Assembly: GCA_036897485.1 (NCBI GenBank)
Contig: JAYMTF010001891.1
Span: 1-20,776 of the forward strand
DNA: 20,776 nucleotides
Origin: Pelargonium nanum
Taxonomy: Eukaryota; Streptophyta; Magnoliopsida; Geraniales; Geraniaceae
Direction of reading: 5' to 3'
Shown here: piece after piece, positions 10,501-19,800 of the stretch
Layout: the number at the start of each line of letters is the position of its first letter
How positions within the stretch are numbered: the stretch's first letter is position 1
Position numbers and translations under genes: made by a program
The notes under the pieces: model-generated
The model's input: the letters and a program-made list of their open reading frames with translations, nothing else
Told to the model about the DNA's origin: nothing
Databases searched by the model: none

Positions 10501-13500
10501 CGTACAAGCCATAAATATTCGACCTACTATGGCTGAAGCTCATGCAAATCTGGCTTCAGCCTACAAGGACAGGTATTTTACAAATTAACGAGTTGAAGAA
10601 CTTTACATCAACAAATGTTCACATTTTTGTGATGCTGCATTTTTACCATGATTTCATGTTGCAAATTGTTTAATTTACAGTGGACATGTTGAGGCAGCTC
10701 TGAAAAGCTATAAGCAAGCACTGATCCTACGCCCTGATTTTCCAGAAGTGACTTGTAACCTTCTGCACACATTACAGGTATACAAATTTGTGTCAGATAG
10801 GAGTTTCTTTGTTTTACCTGTCTGGCTGTATGGCATTCCAAAATTCATATTGTCTTAAATGGGTGAGTGTACTGACCCCTCATGTAATTTAGACTTACCA
10901 ACATATTTGATGACAGGATTCATTTAAATTCCTTCAAATATGAAAATTTTATAATAGAAGATCCATCAAAATACTTGAATAGTAATACAATCCAATGTTT
11001 TTTAAAACTTTTCTTACTCTTTTCCATCTCAATTCATTCAAACCTGTCCATAGTAACTGTTAGTTAAAGAAAGTATTTGCATCATGACTGCATAATGATC
11101 TAAATTTTTGGTAATGCTTCATTTGTATCATGACTTCATCTTGCTACTCATATAGTTTAAACCAACCAACAAATTTAACGATGAGACCTCTATCAATATC
11201 CTTCGAATATGAATATTTTGTCTTAGAAGATCCATCAAAATATTTAAATAGTAACCCTGTTATTTATAATCCAATATTTTAAAAACTTTTTCTACTTTTT
11301 TCCATCTCAATTCATTTAGACCTATCCTTCATAACTTTTAACATTCACATGCAAGGCATGTGTGTGGGGTCTAGTAAGTGGAAGTCTGTTAATGACATGC
11401 TGTGGATGCAACATGCCCAAGGAGCATGCTACTTTGTAGAACCTTGTTTCTACTCCTTCCCTTGTACAAGGGGTCTTTGCATACACAGTTTCATATAATT
11501 TGGACTTCTCGTCATCTCTGCTTCATTTTCAGATTATTTTGATGTAAAACATCTTATGCTGTGCCATGCAGAAGAATTTTTGCAACTTCATGTAAAATTT
11601 TATTCAGTTAACACTTTCAGAGTTTCATTATAATTGTGCATTTTAATGACTCCTGACAAGAAGTTTGACTGTTGTCTAATCAATTGAACTGAATGCAGCA
11701 CGCTGCCCATTGGGATTTTAGAGATTAGACTAAGTAGCTCAATATGGTAGCATATATAAGCAGGCGAATGCATAATATCCATGATTCAGTAGTCAGATTC
11801 AAGTGGGACATTGGGGAGCATATATTAGCTCATGTGATGATTTTTCATTTTTTAAGTAGCCGTGTGTTAAGTCTTAGTTTTATATGGGGTTACCTATATG
11901 GGCTTGAGCAAGCACGTGTGGGTATTTTTCTTCTACATGAGGGCACCTGCAATCATGTACTCTGCCCAGTAGTGCCTGAGACCATAGGGTAAGGTCATAC
12001 AAACGGGCCACATGCCCATACCAGAACCTGCTATTCCTCCAACCCAAAAGTCAAAGCTAACAGGTGGATGATCCAACTAGTATATCAAGAGATTACAATC
12101 TCCACATTTAATTGATGTGGGATACATCAATACAGTAGCATATTTTCAAACTAATAACACTGTAAAATAGGTTCTGGCAATTTAGTTGTGGATCCTGATT
12201 CACCTATATGAAATGCAGTGTCTTTGTGACTGGGAGGACCGGGACAACACACTCATTGAAGTTGAAGCAATACTGCAGAGACAAATAAAGGTTAATAATT
12301 TGTCTGTTATCGTTTTCTCATTTTTTTTTCTTAATTTTTTTTCCTTTAGCCTTTCTAGCAAGTTTATCAGGTAGAAACTCCATATTGTCAGCTTAATTTT
12401 TTTTATTCAGATGAATGTTCTCCCAAGTGTGCAACCTTTCCATGCATTAGCCTATCCCCTTGATCCAATGCTTGCACTAGAAATAAGGTAACCAGACTGC
12501 CTTGTTGGGTGAATTATTTGCAAGTATACTTCAAATGTGTTTGGTAATTGATTTCCTTGTCTTGTAGTCGAAAATATGCTGCACACTGTTCTCTCGTTGC
12601 ATCACGTTATTCACTTCCTCAATTCAGCTATCCTCCACCTTTATCCATAAAGGGCGAAGGCAGGAATGGGCGCTTGAGAGTTGGGTATGTTTTAAGATCA
12701 ACATTTTGTCTCCCCTCGTTTTTGTTCCCGTGACTATATTTAGTGTCATCTCGGTTTTCAGGTATGTGAGCAGTGACTTCGGTAACCATCCTCTTTCTCA
12801 TCTCATGGGGTCAGTGTTTGGCATGCATGACAGAGAAAATATTGAGGTTTGAATTCAATGGATCCATCATTCACATCATATATTTTGATATGTTTTGTTC
12901 CACTCCAATTGGCATTAAGAGTATATGTCTGCAGGTTTTCTGCTATGCTTTAAGTGCGAATGATGGCAGTGAATGGAGGCTGCGCATACAGTCAGAAGCT
13001 GAGCACTTCATAGATGTGTCGTCTATGTCATCTGATATGATTGCCAGGATGATTAATGATGACAAAATACAATTACTAGTCAATCTTAATGGTTATACCA
13101 AGGTATTATTGATATGATCTCTTAGTTGTCACTACTTGTTATTGGTTGACATTTGACAGTATTAATGCTGTTAGAGTTGTAAAAAAACTGTTGGCTTGCT
13201 TCTGAGTAGCTATTTACTTCATCAGCTTTTATCCTGTTTGGAATAGAAATCTGATACATATTGCAATATTTTGGATTGCTTCTAGCTAATAGCTTTAGCC
13301 TATTTGGTATGGTATAAAACTGCCACACTATATTTGAGTTGCAGTTAATCTCATTTTGTTGGCAGAATCTTCTTTTTGTCCTCTTCCTTTTCCCCCACGT
13401 CATGCTGACCCTCAGTCTGAAATTTGACACCCATCTTTTTTCCCTTTTCAATTTTTTTTACAGGGCGCAAGAAACGAAATATTTGCTATGAAGCCTGCTC

Positions 13501-15551
13501 CCATTCAAATCTCATACATGGGATTTCCTGGAACCACAGGCGCTTCTTACATACACTACTTGGTTACTGATGAGGTTGGAGAGCTAAAGTATGGGCCATT
13601 TGACTATATCCCAACTTTGTTTGTTTCAGTTTATGTGAATCTATTACTTTGTGTTATTATTGCAGTTTGTATCACCTTCTCGTTTCTCACATATTTACTC
13701 TGAGAATCTTGTCCACCTACCGCACTGCTACTTTGTAAATGACTATAAGCAGGTGAGTCATTGTTACTATCCTTCTCCTGTATATTTATATATTTACATT
13801 GTACAGTGTACACTGAATACTTCTTCTATGTTGCAATTGCTATTAGAAAAATCTTGATGTATTGGATCCAAATTGCCAACCCAAGAGATCTGATTATGGA
13901 TTACCAGAGGACAAGATTATATTTGCATGTTTCAATCAGTTATACAAGATGGATCCTGAAATCTTCAAGACATGGTACTTTCGTAGGAGTTTTTGTACAT
14001 TTCATTTGTTATGATCATGCTTGTGCAATCCGGAAAAAGAGTCATGTGGTTTTTTATTGTTGTAGGTGTAATATTCTTAAGCGCGTTCCCAATAGTGCAC
14101 TATGGCTTCTCAGATTCCCAGCTGCAGGCGAGATGAGACTTCGTGCATGTAATTGCCTCTCAAATTTTTCCAATTGTTTATTATTTTATTCCCTTGATAG
14201 CCCAAGAACATTCTTTCAATTCATTTCGCCAGGGGCTAATATTGGATCCTAAATCTAATAAATTGTAAAACTGGTTTTGGGATGTCCAGATGCTGCTCAG
14301 CAGGGTGTGCAACCAGATCAGATTATTTTCACAGATGTTGCCATGAAAAGTGAACATATAAGGCGCAGTGCTTTGGCAGATTTGTTCCTCGACACGTAAC
14401 CTTCCTAAATCTTATTTCGTGCTGGCAGAGAATACCTAAATTTCTTGTGTTTGTTCTCTTAGGCAATCAAATTTATGTTTTAACATTTCCTGTTTGTGAA
14501 ATATCGGTTTTGTTCTGAGCAGACCGTTATGCAATGGGCACACTACTGGCACTGATGTCCTATGGGCTGGTCTACCGATGATAACCCTACCACTTGAAAA
14601 GATGGCAACAAGAGTTGCTGGTTCGTTGTGTCTGGCCACTGGTCTTGGGGAGGACATGATTGCAAGCAGGTATGCTATTATTTCAACTAGAAGCATCATT
14701 TCCTAGCAACTAAGGCGGACAATTACCTGCTTTAGCATCTTAGAAGTTCCTTGTGCTAGTAGCAGAATGATATTTTAATGTCCTCTGTTTTGCGATTGCA
14801 ATACCAAAAATTTGGCTATAGAAGTAAATAATTGGGTGTATGTCAAGAATGATATTATTCGAAAGTGCTCCCATTTGGCTTGCCTTTTCTTGCAGTCATT
14901 CTTAATTCTTATTCAGATTTTGGATGTGAATTAGCAATGCTTGGTATAAATCCGGTTTAAAAATAGTCTGAATATTTTATTGCAATACCTTCCTTATTTG
15001 TTCACCCAAGGTACTTGCACGCTAAAGTAGTTGGAGGAATTAGTGTATTATTGTTACTATGGCCTTTTCTAGGCAAAATCGCTTAATGTCACTATCTGGT
15101 TTACTGGTTTCTTCTTGTAGCCTATTGGTTTTATTATTCTTTGTTGTTTTTCTGTTACGTTTTCCTCTTACACTTTTTTAATATCCCGAAGCATGAAAGA
15201 ATACGAAGAGAAGGCAGTTTCACTTGCTCTGAATCGCTCCAAGCTTCAGAACCTTACCAATAGGCTCAAGGCAGCGCGTTTAACTTGCCCCTTATTTGAC
15301 ACAGCACGCTGGGTGAGTTAAGAGTATCAACATCTCCGAATTTTTAAATGAAAATCTTGCTATTAGTCAAATTTATACCTTCCAAAAAAGGCTGCCAATT
15401 TTCCTTTTGATATTTGGGTTAGAATATGATAAAAATTTAATTTCAGGTGAGAAATCTGGAGGGAGCATATTACAAAATGTGGAGTTTGTACTGCTCCGGG
15501 CAGCACCCTCAGCCATTCAAAGTGAAGGAGAACGATTCGCAGTTTCCTTAA
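4404..15551 (+). CDS. SEC: SECRET AGENT: O-linked N-acetylglucosamine transferase (complete gene, 28 exons)
   Basis: The enzyme transfers GlcNAc from UDP-GlcNAc to serine or threonine of nuclear and cytosolic proteins. In Arabidopsis, targets include DELLA repressors of gibberellin signalling. Joining 28 exons with GT-AG borders gives 2952 bases, 983 residues, close to the roughly 977 of Arabidopsis SEC, with no internal stop. Order: variable glutamine-rich N-terminus (1-59), about 13.5 TPRs (about 63-515), linker, then the GT41 domain (about 540-975). By position, the human OGT active-site residues appear conserved: His550 in QPFHALAYP, Asp609 and His613 in [11 protein letters not shown], Lys788 in FNQLYKMDP. 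The large insert splitting the human catalytic domain is absent, as in other plant SECs. The ATG at 4404 is the first available; the stop is at 15549-15551. SPINDLY is a related family member, but wording such as [17 protein letters not shown] and [14 protein letters not shown] is that of SEC. Confidence 0.97.
4582..5607 (+). other. SEC intron 1 (1026 bases)
   Basis: Donor GTACGA after exon 1, acceptor TTGCCGCAG. T-rich, with no gene in it. It contains the tandem duplication described at 4983-5159. A long first intron in a plant gene may carry expression signals, but I see no specific motif that proves it. Confidence 0.75.
4983..5159 (+). repeat. two-copy tandem duplication inside SEC intron 1
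   Basis: Unit 1 (4983-5070) and unit 2 (5071-5159) both start AATTGTCCAAGGCCTTGAGG and both end CAAGATGT. They are directly adjacent and differ at only several positions by eye. It is probably a recent local duplication, and its lack of TIRs argues against a transposon. Confidence 0.85.
5608..12290 (+). CDS. SEC: SEC exons 2-16 (TPR superhelix)
   Basis: Exons: 5608-5753, 5917-6015, 6111-6161, 8102-8218, 8305-8361, 8745-8864, 9127-9189, 9287-9365, 9599-9708, 9806-9859, 9944-10011, 10125-10227, 10370-10572, 10681-10777, 12219-12290. They encode residues 60-539: thirteen 34-residue TPRs and a partial one, with the usual W/L/G/Y/A/P pattern and an asparagine ladder (NLGN, NLAS). In OGT this superhelix selects protein substrates and supports dimerisation. 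Two positions differ from the plant sequences I remember: VS in place of GN in TPR8 (intron 9 splits the Val codon) and Arg in place of Trp in the MEWNM stretch of TPR10 (codon split CG|G by intron 12). Confidence 0.93.
6162..8101 (+). other. SEC intron 4 (1940 bases, the longest)
   Basis: Lies between exon 4 (ending AIE) and exon 5 (starting LKPNF). AT-rich, with no gene, RNA gene or clear transposon end found. A short phrase, CACTTTTTTCTGTACTTT, occurs twice near 6275-6324. Small open frames here (for example 6600-6878) have no recognisable content. Confidence 0.75.
8362..8744 (+). other. SEC intron 6 (383 bases)
   Basis: Donor GTAAGA, acceptor TTGTGTAG. T-rich intron with nothing else recognisable. 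Among the remaining introns, only intron 20 (13103-13463) and intron 26 (14670-15191) also exceed 300 bases without a separate notable feature. Confidence 0.8.
10778..12218 (+). other. SEC intron 15 (1441 bases), holds old repeats
   Basis: Separates the end of the TPR region (LLHTLQ) from CLCDWEDRD. It holds the diverged duplication at 10881-11340 and, near 12040-12130, sequence with a GATGTGGGATACATC phrase of the kind seen in plant repeats. No gene is supported on either strand. Confidence 0.7.
10881..11340 (+). repeat. diverged two-copy direct repeat in SEC intron 15
   Basis: Copy A (about 10881-11062) and copy B (about 11149-11340) share blocks in the same order: AGAAGATCCATCAAAATA, GAATAGTAA or AAATAGTAA, AATCCAAT.TTTT, then TTTCCATCTCAATTCATT. 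They differ by many substitutions and small indels, so the duplication is old. The source is not known. Confidence 0.75.
12411..15551 (+). CDS. SEC: SEC exons 17-28 (GT41 catalytic domain)
   Basis: Exons: 12411-12487, 12568-12684, 12762-12846, 12935-13102, 13464-13574, 13666-13752, 13847-13974, 14066-14148, 14290-14395, 14523-14669, 15192-15312, 15447-15551. They encode residues 540-983. The N-terminal catalytic half (about 540-755) carries [34 protein letters not shown] and [10 protein letters not shown]. The C-terminal half (about 756-975), which binds UDP-GlcNAc, carries [53 protein letters not shown] and LTCPLFDT. The protein ends NDSQFP, a few residues shorter than the FPxDR-type ends of other plant SECs I recall. 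All phases agree across the splices. Confidence 0.95.
13103..13463 (+). other. SEC intron 20 (361 bases)
   Basis: Donor GTATTA, acceptor TTTTTTACAG. No other feature seen. Confidence 0.8.
14670..15191 (+). other. SEC intron 26 (522 bases)
   Basis: Donor GTATGC, acceptor AATATCCCGAAG. The AAG acceptor is weaker than the usual CAG or TAG, but it gives the conserved join [15 protein letters not shown]. No other feature seen. Confidence 0.8.
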
Positions 15552-16080
15552 TATAAGTAAGTAGTAGTGCAATGTAGTGTAGTGTAGTGAAAGGCAAGAT
15601 AGGAGATTTGATTGTAGATGTGAAATGATGCAGCTCAGATGCCTGGTTGGTTTGAATGTGGTTGGTTATTTGATGTTAGCTGATATCTATTGTGATGACC
15701 CTGCCTTTGCCTCTGTTTAGGTTTTTAAGTTTAGCTGACTTTTTTATGTGAATGTGATACCTATACATCTATAACTGTTACAAATTTTTTTTTTTTTATT
15801 TAATTTAAAAATACATATATTATTGCTGATGGATCCTTATACGTGTATATTACTCATCTTGATGTTTTCGAAAGCCTGAATTCTAATGAAGAGAAATTAT
15901 GATTTTGAAGAGTAGTTACAAATTATTGTTCTCTCATGTGGTTCTTTTGCCACATAAATATTCTGAACCTTTTTCCTTAAGTTTTGCAAGTTAGTTTATA
16001 ACGGCACCGTTTTAATCAATGTATGGTCTACGTGGTGAGAGATGGATCTTTGAATCATTTGGAGGGTCTAGTACTTTGAT
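15552..16080 (+). other. SEC 3' UTR and downstream flank
   Basis: Begins just after the TAA stop. A GTAGT-type run lies near 15562-15590, T/G-rich sequence of the kind found upstream of plant poly(A) sites lies near 15700-15760, and a T run lies near 15787-15799. I find no perfect AATAAA; plants often use variants, so the 3' end of the transcript cannot be placed. Confidence 0.5.
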
Positions 16081-16600
16081 ACAGTCCAGAAATTATGAGT
16101 TAGTTAAAATGTGTTATTTGCTTTTTAACTTCTGATTGTAGTGGGCCTGTTTGGCTTGTTTCGTTTTGGGTCTTAGTTTTGTAGCTGCCAAGCCCATTAT
16201 GGGAGCCTAGCTTGTCTGTATCCGAATTGGTTGGGCAATCATACCACGTAGATGAACGGGGGAGGGGCGCGCTGTTGGCATGCGGAAGTGGGGTTCGCGG
16301 CTGGCCCGTGCGGCCTGGCTTGCGTGCGGCTCCTCCGTGAGGCTCATGTGCCCCAGGGTCATGGGCCCCATTCCATTCGGGTCGTGAGCCCGCATTCACG
16401 TTGATCATTGGTCTTGACAGGTCATGCCACGCGTCACATAATGAGAGCCGAATTTTTATGCCGAATCAACTACCCTTGTTCTTGAATTGATTGAAAATTT
16501 CGGCGACTATATGAACTTTTGTTGCCGTATTTTATGAACTTGAACCAAATCAATTATAAACCAACTTTTTAGAATCAATTTTAACAAGTCAAACCAAATG
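16081..16600. other. intergenic, with a GC-rich patch (about 16240-16400)
   Basis: The patch stands out sharply from AT-rich flanks, with runs such as GGGGGAGGGGCGCGC and GGGCCCC. It begins after a GGGCCTGTTTGG phrase (16143-16154), which resembles ends of some plant DNA transposons, but no inverted partner was found. Minus-strand open frames here are low in complexity and have no recognisable domain. Probably a fragment of an unidentified repeat. Confidence 0.4.
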
Positions 16601-16605
16601 AAATA

Positions 16606-17110
16606 TCATTGATGCTCTTCCATGTCAAAAATTTTTAACAAATCAAACAAAAAAATTGAAGCAAAAATTTCAGTGAACTTGAACCAAGAGAGGGAGGGCA
16701 ACCGACAGTGAATCAAGGGAGGGCAACCGAAGATGGAGACGACGTCGTTGAAGTAGAAGATCATATCTAGACGAGCTTGACGGAGATGGTGTCGTGAGCG
16801 GTGCAGGGAAGACGCTGAAGATGAGCTGGAGCGATGCAGGTGAGCGAAGAGGGAGCCGGCGGAAACCCTAGCTCTTACCTGATTCACGATGGAGGCGACG
16901 ACTGCTGATCTAGTGCAGATTCGTCCGTCAATCGCCGGTCACAAGGAGTAGAAAAAGATCAAATCCATGAATTTGCATGTGACTCCGGCAAGCAGGTCTC
17001 GGCAAAGTTATGGATAGAGAAAGGGGAGACGACCGACGGCGGAGATGAAGGAGACGGTCGGCGGCAAAGATGAAGGAGACGACCAGTGGTGCTCCTCTAT
17101 TAATTTTTTT
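16606..17110 (-). other. possible captured 5' leader fragment, minus strand
   Basis: Read on the minus strand the segment is CT-rich with many CTTC, TCGTC and CCGCCG words, and it has a CGAATCAGGTAAGAG junction near 16874-16890 that looks like a leader exon followed by a donor site. It also holds GCTAGGGTTTCC (complement near 16861-16872), the telo-box common in leaders of plant housekeeping genes. A minus-strand open frame (16606-16887, 93 codons) spans it but has no known domain. This could be a gene fragment carried by a transposon, or a decayed gene start. Confidence 0.3.
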
Positions 17111-17335
17111 TTGCTCAAATTAGCTTAAGGGCTTGTTTGGCTAGAGTAGAATCATCACTTAGGTGTACAAATTAGGGATATTTTAGTCTTTTTGTATACT
17201 AAACTAACGGTGTCATAACAGAAACAACTATTGGCAAGTTAAGATGGTTATGTGCAAAAAATTAAAGTTCAGGATGGTTAAGTGCTTTAAGTGGCAATCT
17301 CATAGGGGTTATGTGCAATTTGCTCTAATTTTAAA
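17111..17335. repeat. transposon-end-like sequence with short direct repeats
   Basis: Contains GGTTATGTGCAA twice (near 17246-17257 and 17308-17319) and a related GGTTAAGTGCTT between them, next to GGGATATTTTAGTCTTTTTG and AAAGTTCAGGATGG. Such phrases occur in subterminal parts of plant Mutator-like elements. I found no matching inverted copy in the window, so the family is not established. The LINE begins just to the right. Confidence 0.35.
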
Positions 17336-17356
17336 TATGCAAGATTTTTTACTTTT

Positions 17357-17726
17357 TACTCTTACTATGGTATGATTGGACATGGATAAGAACTGCGAGA
17401 AACTTGTTGACAATCCACTAGCAGGAGAGGGGCGTGATTATGAGGTATGGCTTCGTGCATCGAGCAGGCGAAATGTGAGTAATGTAGGTGTGAGATGGCT
17501 AATCGCAAGGGATGGGACATTCCCGGGTGGTATTACTGAAAGTATGGAAATTAGTGACCCAAATGTTGCGTTGGAGATGGCGAGGGATGAGGGAGAGGGT
17601 AGTGGATCAAGTGGTGTTATTCCAAAGCGAAAGAGGGATGAGGAGTTGGCATTTGTAGTTAGTGACACGACTTCAAAAAACTTGTGTCACGCGGGCCCGG
17701 ATGGGGAGGCCCGCCATGTCCAATGA
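17357..17726 (+). pseudogene. LINE ORF1 C-terminal remnant
   Basis: The open part (17376-17726) contains YEVWLRASS, matching the YGxWLRA motif that follows the zinc knuckle in plant LINE ORF1 (the RNA-binding protein of the element). Just upstream, 17363-17396 reads as a worn knuckle: tyrosine codons TAC and TAT where cysteines would be expected, then GMIGH, then, after a frame change, DKNC. The stop TGA (17724-17726) overlaps the ORF2 start. The long N-terminal part of ORF1 is absent. Confidence 0.7.
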
Positions 17727-18426
17727 GTCTACTAAGTTGGAACTGTCGCGAACTTGGCAATCCGCAAACAATTCAAGTCCTACAAGACTTAGTAAGAGCC
17801 AAACGTCCGAATTTGATTTTTCTAATTGAGACTCATAGATGTCGTAAAAGGTTGGGTTGGTTGCCAAAGTTTTTTGTGGATAGTGAGGAAAAGAAGTGGA
17901 GGACTTGCAATACTTTGGGATGGTGCAGTTCGTGTTCCATTATTCAGTTTTTCAAGATATTTTTTTGATGTGCAAGTCGCGATGGAAGAGGTGGGGGTTT
18001 GGCGCGATGGAAGAGGTGGAGGTTTGGTGAAATTTCAGGACAATGAGTTGGGATGGATTACGGGAGCTAGCATGTCGGTCTTCGCTGCCATGGGCTTGTG
18101 TACGAGATTTTAATGATTTGTCGCTTCATTTAGAGAACATGGGTGGTAATCCGTATCTGAATTGGCTTTTGAATGGTTTCAATAAGGCGATTAATGATGC
18201 GGGCCTTGCGGATCTTGGTATAGATGTGTATGGTTTCACATGGAGACGGGGAGTGTCAGGTTCCCGAGTGGAGGAGAGACTTGACCGGGCTCTAGGATCG
18301 AAAGAATGGTTGGCTATATTTTCGAGTTATAAAGTTCTTAATTTACCGTTCTCATTTTCGGACCACTCTCTGCTATTGGTTATTCCAGGAGGTCGCAAAT
18401 TCATTAGGAGGGTATCAAGGTTCTAA
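17723..18426 (+). pseudogene. LINE ORF2 endonuclease domain, broken
   Basis: The ATG at 17723-17725 starts MSLLSWNCRELGNPQTIQ, the usual opening of plant LINE ORF2 and part of the endonuclease that nicks target DNA. The frame changes near 17860, where GGLAILWDGAV continues in another frame, and again near 18040. There a stretch normally present before PWACVRDFND is missing. The catalytic GDFND motif reads RDFND. The 3' part includes GFTWRRGVSGSRVEERLDRALG and SDHSLLL. A 25-base tandem duplication lies at 17978-18027. Confidence 0.85.
17978..18027 (+). repeat. 25-base tandem duplication within the LINE endonuclease
   Basis: Unit 1 (17978-18002) and unit 2 (18003-18027) both start CGCGATGGAAGAGGTGG and end TTTGG, with one difference. 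Twenty-five bases is not a multiple of three, so it adds to the frame damage. Confidence 0.8.
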
Positions 18427-18435
18427 TTCGAAAAT

Positions 18436-19800
18436 ATGAGGTGGCGGATGGAAGGATTAAAAGAAGTTGTTACTCGTGGATGGCGGTTCGTTGTAGGAGC
18501 TTCTATACAAGACAAGATTATTGTTTGTGCTGTTGAGCTGGGTCGGTTGGTAGGAGCTGAGGGCAAGAGGTTGACAAGGGAAACATGGGAAAGACAGGCT
18601 GGGAGTGGTGGCACGTCTTTGGGTCAACGATATTTTCATCTATTAGCAATGCAGGACGACTATTGGAAACAACAGGCTAAGGTATTGTGGCTGCATAATG
18701 GTGATACAAATACTCATTTTTTATACTACTGCAAGTGGAAAAAACAGACTAATTTAATTCATAAATTGAAGGATCAGTATGGTCATTGGACTGACAGGGA
18801 GTGCGGATTGTGGGATTATTTGGTTGATCATTTTTGCAAGGTTTTTAAGTCTGACGGGGCTGATCCGGATCTGGATTGTGGGGTAGTGCGGCGAAAGGTG
18901 TTTGCAACTCATAATGGAGTTCTATTGGTTGACTTTTCAGAATCGGAAGTGAAACAAGCTTTAGATTATATGCATCTTAACAAGCCTCTTGGGCATGATG
19001 GTATGAATCCAGCTTTTTATCAAAAGCATTGAGATATTCTCGGACGTGATGTCGCAACGGCTTGTTTAGATTATCTTTGAAGAGAATCCCTTCCGAGTGG
19101 CTTGAATTGTTTTTATCCCAAAGAAGTCGAATTCAGAGGTAATTGGGGATTTGAGACCTATATCTCTTTGTAATGTATTATATAAGATAATTTCAAAAAT
19201 GCTAGCGAACAGGTTGAAACTTGTTATTGGTGATATTATCTCACCGAGATAGAGTTCTTTCATCCCAACAAGACTGATTACTAACAATATTGTGTTGCAA
19301 ATGAAATTTTACTTTGATATAAGAGGAAGTCACAAGGTCGTGTGGGGTGGGCTGCATTAAAATTAGATAAGGCTAAGGCTTACGACCGAATCAAATGGAG
19401 TTTTGTGGACCACATACAATGAGCCCTTGGTTTTGATGAAAAATGGGTCCAGTTAATAGCTATGCGTGTGCGGACGGTTCGGTTTAGTATTTTGCTTGAT
19501 GGTGAGGTGTCCGATTTTTTTGTGCCTGAGCGGGGTTTGAGACATGGTGATCCTCTTTTGACATATCTCTTTATTATTTGTGCTGAAGGATTATCAGCTT
19601 TGATTTCTTATTATGACAATCGGGGTCGGATTTTGGGTTGTCGTATTGCTCGTCAGGCTCCGTGAGTTTCACATTTATTTTTTGCCGATGATTCTCTATT
19701 ATTCATGAAGGCGTAATCGAGAAAGGCAGCAGTGATTCAATATATCTTGGATTGTTATGCTAGAGCATCAAGTAAATACGTTAATTTTGCAAAATCTAGT
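18436..19800 (+). pseudogene. LINE ORF2 linker and reverse transcriptase, broken
   Basis: A long open stretch (18436-19032) contains VLWLHNGDTNTHFLYY and EVKQALDYMHLNKPLGHDGMNPAFYQKH; the PGPDG motif is altered to LGHDG. Reverse transcriptase motifs follow in changing frames: RPISLCNVLYKIISKMLANRLK (about 19156-19215), LDKAKAYDRIKW with the first catalytic aspartate (about 19362-19397), RGLRHGDPLLTYLFIICAEGLS (from 19531; the usual form has Q for H and SP for LT), and FADD with the two metal-binding aspartates (19681-19692). FADD lies just after an in-frame TGA at 19663-19665. The catalytic aspartates survive, but the gene cannot be translated through. Confidence 0.9.

Noticed and set aside
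13761-14252. 163-codon open frame as a separate gene
   Set aside because: It reads across SEC intron 22, exons 23 and 24 and their introns in a frame that does not follow the conserved protein.
16100-16408. 102-codon minus-strand frame
   Set aside because: Its length is explained by the GC-rich composition; the sequence is low in complexity and has no domain.
16143-17140. A DNA transposon bounded by GGGCCTGTTTGG (16143) and GGGCTTGTTTGG (17128)
   Set aside because: The two phrases are in the same orientation, not inverted, and no flanking target duplication was found.
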